Shown here: positions 45,906-56,194 of the stretch, piece after piece
Numbering within the stretch: position 1 is the stretch's first letter
How the letters are laid out: every line of letters begins with the position of its first letter
From: Hydractinia symbiolongicarpus
Taxonomy: Eukaryota; Cnidaria; Hydrozoa; Anthoathecata; Hydractiniidae
Assembly (NCBI RefSeq): GCF_029227915.1
Contig: NC_079876.1
Coordinates: 24,118,001 to 24,182,000 of the forward strand
Reading direction: 5' to 3'
Length of the DNA stretch: 64,000 bases
The notes under the pieces: model-generated
What the model was told of the DNA's origin: nothing
Seen by the model: only the letters and a program-made list of their open reading frames with translations
The model's database searches: none
Translations under genes and position numbers: made by a program

Positions 45906-46581
45906 ATGAGTGCATTTGGAACGACGCTAGACCCCTATGCAGAGATGAAGCAACTCTCTGGTACAAAGAGCCGAAAACAAAGGGTTCAGATAAGTCACAT
46001 ACCTTCAACCATCAACCAGAAAGAGGATCTGCGTGTGGATATGCCTAATATGTCCGGGAATGATGTCATCTTTCCGGGTAGTCTCAAGGTTCTATTTGAC
46101 CTGACGCTGACGGGGACCCACACAAAACGTACCATTGTTAGTAACATTGGTAAAAGCCTTGTAAAGAATCTAAGCATCACTTTAAATGGTAACGAGGTAC
46201 AGAACATATCGGATTACAATATTTTAGCCGTATATAGGGACTTGTGTAACTGTTGAGGGAGGGTTCAACTATTTGTACTCTTACGCAATGTTGCCCAAGG
46301 ATCACCTTGAGCATATTGTGAACCTCTTTTGTAGCCATGACTCCAGCGCGACCATCGGGCAATTTTTCAACGAAAGATATGGGCTCTTCATCGGATTCAG
46401 GGCGTCTCCCGATCATACCTTGCATGGTATTGGAAGGCCTCTACAACGTCTGTCTGATGGGATTACCCTACATATCACAAAGAAAGCCGATGGAACCGGA
46501 GATTTCATAGCTTACGTGCATTTGCTTAAAGACAGCCAGCTGAATATACTCGATGGTCGCTTCCACTCCGTGGAGTACTAG
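45906..46581 (+). pseudogene. Candidate Polinton major capsid protein, internally deleted
   Basis: From ATG 45906, 116 residues rich in beta-type sequence (MPNMSGNDVIFPGS and KSLVKNLSITLNGNEV) run to TGA 46254-46256. A second frame, open from about 46252 to 46581, gives a C-terminal-like segment ending ...LKDSQLNILDGRFHSVEY. The two parts look like the N- and C-terminal ends of one jelly-roll capsid-type protein. Together they give only about 220 residues, against roughly 500-650 for Polinton major capsid proteins, so the middle is missing. It cannot make a functional capsid subunit. The call rests on pattern memory of the family and on context. Confidence 0.5.
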
Positions 46582-46619
46582 TGACCAAAAACTCGTGTTT
46601 GTCCCTAAGGGCAAAAACA

Positions 46620-47352
46620 AGTCAACATGAAGGAAAATGTAAGTGTCCGAGATGTAAACACTTTTCATCTTTGGACAATTTTAGGATCAAAGGAAACGGT
46701 CAAAGAACGAAATGGTGCATAAAATGCCTCGATAAAAAAGGGGTGTCAATGGAGCGTAATAGGTGCCCGCATGAAAAAAGGGGATCAACGTGCAAAGACT
46801 TTAAGGGAAGCCAGATTTATAAACATCAAACACAGAGATCCCAATGTAAAGAATTAAGCGTGGAAGCATTTGCCCCCATCAAAGGGTGAGATCTCGCTGC
46901 ATGGACTGTGGGGGAGCTGAAATCTGTGGACATAAAAGGTTGAGGTCTTCCTGTAAAGAGTGTAAAGGCAGTCAGATTTATCGCCATGAAAAACAGAGGG
47001 CCTACTGTAAGGAATGCGAGGGCAAGAGTGCGATCCTGCTGGGCATCTGGCTGGTGGTGTAAGAAGCCGGACCTACCAAGCCTTGAAGGGAAACAAGGAG
47101 CTCAGCTCCAGGGAGTATCTTGGGTGTGATATTGCTACATTGAGGACTCATATTGAGGCTCAGTTTTCCGTAGGTATGACTTGGGACAATAATGGAGAGT
47201 GGCACATTGATCACAAAATCCCGCTTAAATATAGGGAAAATGGGGATGTTTCATCGCTTGTCGAGGTTGGTTGGATATTGCACTACACCAATACCCAACC
47301 TATGTGGGAAAGTGAAAACATATCAAAGGACAATCGTTTCATCTCAAAATAA
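46620..47352 (+). pseudogene. Zinc-ribbon repeat protein with HNH-like C-terminus, broken
   Basis: A CxxC...CxxC ribbon at about 46635-46740 is followed by two repeats of the type C-P-H-x-K-R-x-S-x-C-K-x-F-K-G-S-Q-I-Y (46755-46855 and 46895-47010). A TGA at 46887-46889 and frame changes at about 46890 and 47030 break the frame. The last frame (47014-47352) ends with WHIDHKIPLKY, then HYTNTQPMW and ENISKDN. That is the His-Asp-His and Asn layout of HNH-type endonucleases. The repeats probably bind zinc and recognise DNA. It lies between the capsid-like gene and a small membrane protein gene, all on the plus strand. Confidence 0.6.
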
Positions 47353-47360
47353 AGAGAGAC

Positions 47361-47741
47361 ATGTCTACAATAGCTGTGATAATAGCCGGGGCGGCCATAA
47401 ACGCCCTCGCATTTTCGGGCACAAATTTTCTATATAGCCAGCTCTCGGGGCACGGGGAAGCCGAGAGAAAACGGCATGAATTTGCGATAGAAAAGTTAAA
47501 TGCAGCCCAGACGGAGTGGATCAAAAAGAGGCAGGCTAAATTGGACTGGTTTAACGAAGAACGAGAGAGGTAGATCAAGGCGGGCAAGAGTCTTAGAGAA
47601 CTCGATGATACTATGTATCAGTATTATATTGCCTCAGAGAAGGAGGCCCCTCAGTTGAAGGACTTTTATACACCCTCGAAGCAGCAACAGGATGGGGAAC
47701 TCACGTTTGTCCTTGGCTCCTTATCCCTGCTAGGCTTGTAG
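47361..47741 (+). pseudogene. Small Polinton membrane protein with internal TAG
   Basis: ATG 47361 is nine bases after the previous stop. A short hydrophobic N-terminus (IAVIIAGAAINALAFSG) is followed by a charged helix. TAG at 47571-47573 interrupts it, and the same frame continues as protein-like sequence (LRELDDTMYQYYIASEKEA) to TAG at about 47739. A C to T change in a Gln codon would explain the first stop. The structure of one membrane segment plus a coiled coil is clear; the function is not. Confidence 0.5.
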
Positions 47742-47947
47742 CCTACAAATACTTATAGGAATGTTTTTGACATAAATAATAAAGATGTCAAAGGCATCAC
47801 ATATCGTTACAGAGGAGGAGGCCGAATAGCTTAGTAATCTACTACACACCGGAACATCTGGGTCGGACGCAGAGCCGTTAGATTACTCGCAAAGGAGAGT
47901 GGCCTCTCCAAAAAGCTAGCAACTCATTGATTGAGTAGGCAACTTTA

Positions 47948-48400
47948 ATGGTTGCGACACATTCGAGGTCCTACAAAGATTTTACCATTACAAAATCCAA
48001 CGAAATGCATCAATTCGATCTACTGTACATGCCTCACGATCGTTTTTATGGCATAACGTACAAGTACATTCTGACAGGCGTTGACGTGGCCTCACGTTAC
48101 AAAGTAGCGAGGCCTCTAAGAACAAAAAAAGCATGCGAAGTCGCCGACATGATCAAAGATATTTACAAAGCCGGACCTTTACACTACCCCAAAACTTTCC
48201 AATGTGACAATGGTTCCGCGTTCAAATCGAATATGACGAAGCTCCTAGAAGGCAAAGGTGTTGAAATTAGGCGGGCCACCGCGAAATATCACCATATGTT
48301 CACGGCCTTCGTGGAAAGCTACAACAAGGTACTTGCCGAGAGGCTTTTCAAGCCTCAAGATGCGCAGGAGTTGGTCTCTGGTGAGACTAGTAGCATTTGA
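47948..48400 (+). pseudogene. Polinton retroviral-type (rve) integrase, core intact but ends decayed
   Basis: The longest frame (GTG 47948 to TGA 48398-48400) holds an rve core. Asp in HQFDLLY, Asp in FQCDNGSAF and Glu in FVESYNK are present, the last two separated by exactly 35 residues (D-35-E). The part upstream from ATG 47785 contains several stops, and beyond 48400 coding-like sequence continues in other frames to about 48700. The N-terminal zinc-binding and C-terminal chromodomain-like regions are therefore lost. In Polintons this enzyme integrates the element and creates 6-bp target duplications. Confidence 0.75.
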
Positions 48401-48819
48401 GTTAAGCACCTGTATACCATCGTCAAAAGCCTGGTCCTGGTTGTTAGCCAAGGCCTCGATGGCACCTGCGTTGAACATAACTTACGACGACAACTTTCTA
48501 TATATCGATCACCAGCCAGAGGATTTCACTCAAGGATTTTCCAGGTTCGGGGATGTTCAAGCCTCACATATAGGCATGCGTGGTTTGATTTTTTCAATTC
48601 AGCCTTGATATCATCCCAATTGGAGATCCTGTTCGTCACTTCGTCGATTAGCCTCATGTCGCTGCGTTCATGTGGGTACCACAAAAACAAAGCCTTCTTC
48701 TGCCTCCTCAGATTCTTGGGTAACGCAGTATACGATTGGGTTAAGAGCCATAAACTATGTCTACGATGCCTACCGCTGTAAAGATTGCCGTGTGGGGGTC
48801 ACCCACAATGTCCATTTAT

Positions 48820-49236
48820 TCAATAATGCGATTTTGTACCCCCGTGGTTATTCACCAAGGACCCCCGAGCCTTGTGTTCGAAGGGTAGTGGGGTGTATAT
48901 TAAATTTCCCTGTAGACATTTTAATGCCTTGCGATACCTCTCGACAAGCCTTGCCTTCTCGGGGCCATCCTCGATAAGTTCGGCGTACCGGGGTATAATG
49001 TTGTACGTCAGCAGATCATAGGGAATCAGGTAATTCTCATTTTGTTGAACACCTCTAATTTCCCTATAAATAACAAGGGGATCTATTTCAGCATCCTCAA
49101 TGTCGTTTTTAACAGCTCGCCTTTCCGACGCTTTAGCCAGGCAAACCATGCAACTTTTAGTTAAAGTATTGCCCCTAGTTTTAAACTTGTGTGGTGGTAA
49201 TAGATTTTTGCACGTTCTACAACATAACATATCCAT
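48820..49236 (-). CDS. Zinc-ribbon protein, 138 aa, Polinton-associated
   Basis: ATG 49236. An N-terminal ribbon with two CxxC pairs (CCRTCKN...CMVCL) is followed by a helical, charged region. The pattern resembles the ribbon that starts the HNH-type gene at 46620. The frame is intact. Function unknown; nucleic-acid binding is likely from the ribbon. Confidence 0.5.
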   Translation of the reverse strand: MDMLCCRTCKNLLPPHKFKTRGNTLTKSCMVCLAKASERRAVKNDIEDAEIDPLVIYREIRGVQQNENYLIPYDLLTYNIIPRYAELIEDGPEKARLVERYRKALKCLQGNLIYTPLPFEHKARGSLVNNHGGTKSHY

Positions 49237-49283
49237 TTACTTTGGCATCTTGAGCACTTGACTCCTTCCATAACTCGTCCACT

Positions 49284-49451
49284 CTATTTTGGTTTAGGCA
49301 CGATGCTTGCCAGCAACCATACTTTGGATACGGCCATTTCACGACTTGCTCTCCCTGCCATGGCATAGGCGAATGTGAAATCAAGGTCTACAATTGTCTC
49401 ATAGAGCATATCTAAAATCTCCATTTCTTTTGGGGTAACGTTACTTGTCAT
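49284..49451 (-). CDS. Small Polinton ORF, 55 aa
   Basis: Starts at ATG 49451. The frame extends to a TTG at 49475 but has no earlier ATG. It begins with a helical acidic segment (TPKEMEILDMLYETIVDLD). It follows the minus-strand order of neighbouring small genes. No domain recognised, and it may be a remnant. Confidence 0.3.
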   Translation of the reverse strand: MTSNVTPKEMEILDMLYETIVDLDFTFAYAMAGRASREMAVSKVWLLASIVPKPK

Positions 49452-49484
49452 TTTATTAGGTATTATTTTTAGCAAAATTCATTG

Positions 49485-49810
49485 CATCTTGAAGATGTCA
49501 ATTCGGGGCTGGGTTTTGCCATGCTGAGGCTCCAGATTAGCCATCGGCTTGTTGGGTTCATTTTTGTCCCTGCTAAACATATACCAGACACTTACTCCTA
49601 TGGCAATCACGGCTAAAGCCCCAACCCCATAGATGTGGACACTGCCCATCGACTTGCCAGAACTGGCTTGTACAGAAGTATGCCCAGGATCAGTATGCCC
49701 AAGTCTGCGAAGGCGTCTTTAATAATAGGGTCATTATTGATATCATTTTTCAGGGCCACACCGTTATCCAAATTTACAAAATTGTTAACCAGGTTGGCAT
49801 ATAGGGAGAC
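49485..49810 (-). pseudogene. Small membrane protein, frame-disrupted
   Basis: The minus strand encodes a protein-like stretch (ALKNDINNDPIIKDAFADLG then a hydrophobic segment ending near 49640). After a frame change comes a second hydrophobic segment (VGALAVIAIGVSVWYMF) with a charged tail ending at about 49485. It reads as one or two single-pass membrane proteins. The exact start is unclear. Confidence 0.4.
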
Positions 49811-49912
49811 GGCATGGGTAGACAGTGCCCTTGACGTCTTTTAACCCTTCTCCTGGAGTTCCCATTGTACATACTCTGTATGTCCTTATCGATGGCCTCC
49901 TCCGGAGCCTTA

Positions 49913-50149
49913 TCAACAAAGGCTTCCGTACATTTTTTTATGCAGGAGATGGCCTTTGCCTTTGCGTAGGGCCTCCTTTAAAATTTGACGTTTATCGATG
50001 GGTTTTTCAATATTTTCATATTCTGCAGAGGCATTGTCGAATACTTTTGCAATGTCTGACATCTTTATCAGTAGTCGTCCATAACGAAAAAGTATGTAGG
50101 CAATTATGGCATAGGATAGTAGGATGGCTATATACAAACATGTCTCCAT
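49913..50149 (-). CDS. Single-pass membrane protein, 78 aa
   Basis: ATG 50149 lies about 10 bases after the end of the polymerase gene on the same strand. One N-terminal hydrophobic segment (CLYIAILLSYAIIAYILF) is followed by a basic, helical tail. The frame is intact. This type of small membrane protein is common in Polintons, but the role is unknown. Confidence 0.5.
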   Translation of the reverse strand: METCLYIAILLSYAIIAYILFRYGRLLIKMSDIAKVFDNASAEYENIEKPIDKRQILKEALRKGKGHLLHKKMYGSLC

Positions 50150-50158
50150 TTTATTCCC

Positions 50159-53100
50159 TTAAACCACAAGCGGAGAGGTATGTACACCATTGTCACTCCT
50201 TTGTCGTAGAAGGCCGAGAGCCCGAGCTTGTTTTGTTCGTACGTGATCATACGCTGCTCATGTACCCGAAAACCTACGTTTTTGGCCATGTCCAAATCTA
50301 CCCCAGGTCACAGCTTTTTGTCTCTTTGACATGCCCTTACATGAAAATTTAGTACCCTCTTTACCCTCAACAAAGTAGCACTTGGCTGTCAGGGCAATCA
50401 TCCGAAACCCAATAAATTCCGCCTTAAATAACCCTCCTGTTCGGCTCGAGTACTTATCAGTGACGAGCCAGTTTTTACGTCTTTATCGTACTCGTTAAGC
50501 AGTTCGGGACGAACGACATCTCGTAACTCTTCTCCGGAGATGGCAAAATATGCACTGTCGGTGTCCATGTAAATATACTCAAAGTCCCGACGATCCGCGT
50601 ACTTGTCCAGAAAATCGTAGTAAAATTCGAGCATGCACAACTTCACGAGTTGATATACCGCGATACCGCACTGGTAGGCTCTATCGATAGTACATTTGTG
50701 CTTGCCCCTTCTTACCTCATACGCAATCCCAATCTCTTCAAGGTCCTCCAAGTACGGATTCCGCAGGGCTGCATCAACCTCCTTTTCATCCCCTGTAAAT
50801 GTAGTATTTGCATGCCTTGCCAGATCCTCTATCATTTTGAAATAAAACGAATTGCCTCTCAACTTTGCCGTATCTCCCGCAATACGCTTGTCGGGGTCCT
50901 TATCAGCCTGTCTTCGTGCATCGGCAATCTCCTCCTGGAACCAGGCAAAGTGCCTACCCCTAGCATACTTGAGAAACTGGTGAAAGTAACCTTCAACCCA
51001 TGGTTAAGGTACCATTTTAGCACAGGGGTATACAGTAAGATTTTTTCAGCCCTTATCAAACCCAGAAGCTTGCGTGTACCCGGAACACGCTTGCGACCCG
51101 TAGTTTTTAAATATTCATGCATGCGCCCGGGCATTTCATCATCGGGTAGCTCTAAGTTATGTGCCGATGTCGGTGTGGCCACCTTGATCAACTGTTCCTT
51201 CCCACAAGGAAAGTCCTGCTTAAGGGTACTCGGGTACAGCATGTTTGCATGATATCCCAGAATGGTCTTTCATTTGTGGGGTTCGCCGTACACGTGAGAT
51301 CTAATACCCGTCACGTCTCATGCGTGGTATCTACATAATACAATCACGGGACCACCCACCATCTCCGTCCGCGAAAGGTCGTAGGCCTCCTTCCTCGTAC
51401 ATTTTTCACATGTTTTCCGTACCTTCTTGCAGGCCTTACAAGTTTTACTATAGCAAGAGTCCTTACACCTATGCTTGCATGGGTCTTCCGGAGCATATAG
51501 CTCTAGCTTTCGGTGCAGCCGTAGGGACATGTTCAATATGTAGCGCATCAACAGGCTTGGAATGCTGACCGCGCCCTTCAAAATATCTATTTCATCATCG
51601 TAATACTGCAACCTCGTATTGTTCACGGCTTCAATGAACGGTTCCACATCGGCTAAGTTGTACTCACGCAACCAGTCCATCATGGTGACACAGCCTTGCC
51701 TGTAAAACTCGGCGCGGAATGTCTCGTACTCTTTGCGAGATAGTGTGTTTTTTCCACTTAGCCGGCTATAAAAATCCTCATACGCGACAGGTCCAGCATG
51801 GCTCAACTTCTCGTGGCTCGTCTCATACGGAAACACAAGCTTTTCGAGCTTACATTACAACGACCTGCACCAACCGTCATAGCTTAGGCCAAGAGCAAGG
51901 AAATTTTTGATATCTAGAAATTTAAAGTTTGAGGTGTTGAGGAACATGTAGTCATTATCTTTTTTCGCCAGCTTGATGTTATGGCCTTGCGCGATCTCTT
52001 CGACAAAATACCGCTTGATCAGGTTGATGTCGTACTTGCCGGAATTAAACCCTATTACAGCTACTTGGTTTACCCACTCATCCCACAACTCCAGGTTCTT
52101 TTTAGAGAGCATGCCAAAGTCGTCGGGCCTCGAGTACATTCTCTCAACCTAGCTGTTTAACCAAAAACTGTTTAACCAAAACTTTGGCATTTTTGTGCTT
52201 GATGAACGTCGGGCGACTATTCAAACTATCGGCAATACCAACACTTATCGGAACATGTCTCGAAAGATATGTTAGATCAGATGTTTGATGGTAATTTAAA
52301 GGTGATAGGAGGGCTTCGAAATCAAATACCAGGTAGTGAGGATATGGTCTGAATTCTTTCGTAAAGTACCTCTTGATTTTAGGTGGTTTCTCACATTCTG
52401 AAGCTGTGACGAGGTCGTAGCCCTTTTCACGTATCATCCTTTCCTTGGATAGGGTTGCGGTTTAATGAGCCTTGTCCGACTTGGTTCTTCCGGATAGGCA
52501 GGGACATCCGTGCCACTTGCAACCGTTGTACTCGTAAACGGTCTTTGTGACAGGCTCATAGCCATCAACCTTCCATTCCTTTTTGCCATCACGGATAACA
52601 CGTGCACCACCATGACCACATAGGGCATGATGAATATGTCTTCCCATTTGCTTTGACATGTATTCTATTCATTTTGATGCATCATAGCTATACCCCTCAT
52701 CGTAAAAGACCTTCTCGGCCCTACCCGGCATACGTTTGACCTCCCCCCCCCCCTTTGCAAATGATCGTCGTCTTGACACCCTCGCATTCGTTCCTTTTAT
52801 GCCGCGTAAGGCGGTTGCTTTTGGTAAACAGTTGCTTGCATACCTCACATTCCCACTTCTGTTGGGCCAGCACATCTAAATCCTTGATGTAGAAACAGTG
52901 CCCATCCAGCATACAGTGTCTAACCCCTTCTTGTACTGCTTTTGCCCATAGACGAGTCTCCATGGTGCCTTCCCCAAGTTTTTCTTGGGCTCAAAGACTC
53001 TAATGTTGATTTTGAATTGCTGGCCAACTTCCTCAAGATCCATCAGCCTTGTAGGGCGCACGTCCTTACGCTTAAGCTTAGGGTCCTCGTAGTACTTTCG

Positions 53101-53565
53101 GGCCAACGTGAGGGCTGGTCTTGTTAGAAACTCTTTTCCTCGTTTTACGTTAACCCTCTCCTTTACGGCTAGGGATCTCCAATAGCATAAGTTGTGCGTT
53201 CTAGCATCTTCGCCATCCATGGCGTATATGCATCTCTTGCCCCGCAGCCAATCTGGGAGAGGGCCGCACCCCAATAGGGGTTCACGTGTGCTTATCACCT
53301 TGATCTGTACGTAATCGAAGACAATTTTTCCCTCATATGCTCCGGGGGTCTTGGTGGTCCTAACAGGTGGTAAATAACCCTTAGTCCAAAATTCACCATC
53401 CTCCAAATCAAGACGCTTCATTTCACATTCTGCAACGAACGCTTCGATTTCCTCTATACTTAACAGCGACCCGGAGCTCTTAGTTTTGTGGTAATCAGAC
53501 ACATCGCCCCCACCCTTGTAAATATGACAGCCAAAGCTGTACACAACCTTAACGCGAATGTCCAC
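50159..53565 (-). pseudogene. Protein-primed family B DNA polymerase (pPolB), many breaks
   Basis: Collinear pieces of one polymerase lie on the minus strand in changing frames: 53565-52876, 52963-52721, 52659-52462, 52437-52144, 52139-51318, 51242-50859 and 50862-50398, then a tail to TAA 50159-50161. A C2H2 finger (CEVCKQLFTKSNRLTRHK) precedes a YNGCKWHGCP motif. The exonuclease box FDFEA lies at 52326-52312 and the polymerase motif C DTDS at 50565-50554. Motif A reads YHANMLYP, with His (51251-51249) where the catalytic Asp is expected. At least five frameshifts, one beside a long C run near 52741-52755, and stops at about 51852, 51300 and 51272 make it non-functional. In intact Polintons this enzyme copies the element using a protein primer. 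Confidence 0.88.
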
Positions 53566-53896
53566 GTGTGGTGTAAATTTTTTGCATAATCGGATCCCTT
53601 AGAGGTTGGTTCAAATGCTTGCCGAACCGCCATGTTTTGATCCTATTTCCATCCTCCAGCATCTGGATATTGTCCTCAGGGTCTTGAATATCCTCCGTGT
53701 AGTCTTCCCTTGCCTTTTGTTCGATCTCGTCGTGAAGCGTTGTCTCCCCCGAAATTTGTTCCTTTGCCTTGTTATAGTAGAAGGCAACGGTATCCCTCAC
53801 ACTCTGCAATTGATCGGCAAGAGCATCGCGAGTTGCCGCCACTGGTGCCGATACGGTGCTATATAGTTTGCTGATTGCATTCTTAAACCAACTCAT
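53549..53896 (-). pseudogene. N-terminal extension of the Polinton polymerase gene
   Basis: ATG 53896 starts a 115-residue frame with an amphipathic start (SWFKNAISKLYSTV) and an acidic middle. It runs into the polymerase frame beginning near 53565, shifted by one base. The overlap and shared strand suggest it is the original 5' end of the polymerase gene. It could instead be a small separate gene. It is the last gene before the element's right end. Confidence 0.5.
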
Positions 53897-53924
53897 CTTC
53901 TCTTTATTTTATACGGATTTTTTT

Positions 53925-54288
53925 TGAAGTGGTGCCGAAGATTTCATTCTGCCCAACTAACACATTCCTTTTTTGAGGAGTTTCCCTACTCATTTTTGTA
54001 TGATAACCTTTGATATGCATGATTCAACACCGTATGATAGCGCATGCGTTGATTGTTGATGATTATTAGCATCACTAGGGTGACTCATTTTTTGTATGAT
54101 AGGGACTTCATCTTGATATGCATGACTCAACACCGCTTATTACGGATTTTTCCTGCATATCAATAGATTTTTGTGCAATGAGGCGTGACAAAAAGTTGTG
54201 ACGTCACAAGCAAAATTCTGTGTGATAATTTTTATCAGAGTTTGACCGTGGTTTTTGGAAAATCCTGCATATCGTGACTCCCTAAACT
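53925..54288. repeat. Candidate right terminal repeat of the Polinton
   Basis: Gene-free AT-rich sequence with an internal duplication: GTATGATA, then TGATATGCATGA, T/C, TCAACACCG occurs at about 53999 and 54096. It ends ...GACTCCCTAAACT at 54288, so inward it begins AGTTTAGGG, an AG start as in Polinton terminal inverted repeats. No second copy is in the window. Confidence 0.5.
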
Positions 54289-56194
54289 AGCTTGTAATGT
54301 CCGATGCTCGCGCACATTTGGTGGTAAAAATGTAAACAAATTAAGCGGACACTAAGGAAAACGTTCAAAACAAACAAAACCCACAATGAAATAAACCCTC
54401 GTGAATACATTCAGTCTCTTTCCATTTTTCCAAGGAGTATTGTCTGTTCGTGTATATAATAACACAACAGCTAGTCATCTCTTCCTCGTCTGCGCTGTAC
54501 TAGCCAATTTTTTTGTACCGTAATGATTTCTCTACCTCCTTTCTTGTTCAAGCATCCTTTAAGGTTGCAATACGTAATGTTATATGAGCGCGCGTAGGAA
54601 AACACACAATTGAGTGTATTATGCTTCAAGGCTTACCTGTACTGAAGTGCTCACCATTGCGATCAACTCCAAGTCACACATTTAACGATCTATATTACGT
54701 TATACCCGACTTTCCGTTTGCGAGTCGAATGTGGTAGCTGCGAATTGGATCGGCCTGCGGTGGACTTTCCCGTCAGGTGAATTGTCGCGAATTTCCACAG
54801 GGAATAGGTTAGTATATTAAAAGAACAATCCCTTTCCAGATCAAATAGACCATACTACGATTACTGTAGTACTATAATATGAAGTGAAATATAGCAAATC
54901 TAAACGGTCAAAATACATCCTTCCCGAATTAGTTTTTTTATGTACTGCTGCTATTTCTTAACCTTTTGAAATAAAATGAATGTGATTTTTAAAGTCCTCC
55001 TCACCTGAAACTTGATAAAATCTGTAATGTTCAAAGCAACCAGTTAAAATAGTTTTTTTGATTTGGTACTAACTGACCTCTGCTTAAAACCGAGGCTAAT
55101 TACGAAAGTTATAAATAATATGTTTCAAATGTAAGAAGAATTACCTCGAACATTTGTGTCTCTAAAAAGCGAGGTTGACACGTGCATGAACTTGAATAAC
55201 AACTATCAAAACGTCAGCAGTAACCGTGTTATAATATTATCAAAAAAAGATATATAAATAAAATATAAAATATTTACATTTCCAGTCCAATATCATCAAT
55301 AAATTTTAAGGCAAACCTTTTCACGGTTTTTATGAATTACGTCGAGAAAGCATTTTAAAAGCTGTTAAAAATGTTCCACAAAAAACAGGTCTTAGAGTTT
55401 GAGTGTTAACAAATACAGTAGACTTTGGGATATTCATGTTTGAAATATTTGACAATTAATTGCGAGCTTGATGGACTTTTTTGATGAGGTTAGACCTCCA
55501 TCGTAAATGTTTAAAGTTCACAAAATTGCATTTACCTATTTTCTAAATTTTAACATTGTGTGTGTAAATAAATAAATATTAAAAAAATTCAATAAACAAC
55601 TATTTTAATAACTATAAATTATAGGTTAGAATGCGTTATTTTTTATTAAAAACCTTCGCGCAGTAGCTACGAGTTAAAAAAAAATTCGTTTTTTCTGTTT
55701 CTTCTTATTTCATACGGCATATACGGCACAAAATAATAATATTGATATAAAAAAAAAAGTTTTGGATAAATTAATCCTTGATTGTTTGGCTTTACAGCTA
55801 CAGCGCAGAGAGCTCTTGAGTTGTTTTTAGCGCGTGCGCACTTTGACAAAATCTTTTATTTTTTAAAGTGCGCATGCGCTAACAAAAAAAACTCGCGCGT
55901 TTTTTGCGGTACAGTAGGAAATGCAGTTAAATGAAGTGGTAAATGCTAATAGCTACACGGGAAGATGATGAAGTCAGACGTATACAACATAGGTACATAC
56001 AAAAATCTACACAGGCACCATACGAAGTAACGTGTATAAACAATATCGAGCACTCTTTAAAGAATGATATATACATATTTACATCGTTTCAAGGATTGCA
56101 GTTATTCTAGCGTAAATGCTCTGTTAGTTCCAGGCTCTATAAAATAAATAAATAAAAAACGGTCATCTCGCTTACAAGCTGAAACAATAAAAGT
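54289..56194. other. Intergenic region downstream of the Patched-related gene
   Basis: No convincing gene. The sequence returns to high AT content. The 3' untranslated region of the Patched-related gene (minus) must lie in the right-hand part, and a minus-strand AATAAA occurs near 55855. An inverted pair of GCGCATGCGC-like motifs lies around 55835-55880. Confidence 0.45.

Larger units (their letters stand above)
41651..54288. mobile_element. Degenerate Polinton/Maverick element
   Basis: A 12.6-kb block of virus-like genes on both strands: retroviral-type integrase, protein-primed DNA polymerase B, capsid-like protein, a zinc-ribbon/HNH protein and several small membrane proteins. This set defines Polintons. 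The base composition is less AT-rich than the flanks. Nearly every larger gene carries frameshifts or stops, so it is a fossil. The right end is a candidate inverted-repeat terminus ending in ...CCCTAAACT at 54288, which reads AGTTTAGGG inward as Polinton ends do. No matching left terminus was found; the left side stops amid Helitron debris. Confidence 0.85.

Noticed and set aside
49825-51252. Plus-strand ORFs of 175 and 200 aa
   Set aside because: They overlap the minus-strand polymerase and small membrane protein genes, which carry recognisable motifs.
43379-53896. Use of an alternative genetic code or general amber suppression in the Polinton
   Set aside because: Other broken frames of the same element are interrupted by TGA and TAA and by frameshifts, which fits ordinary decay.
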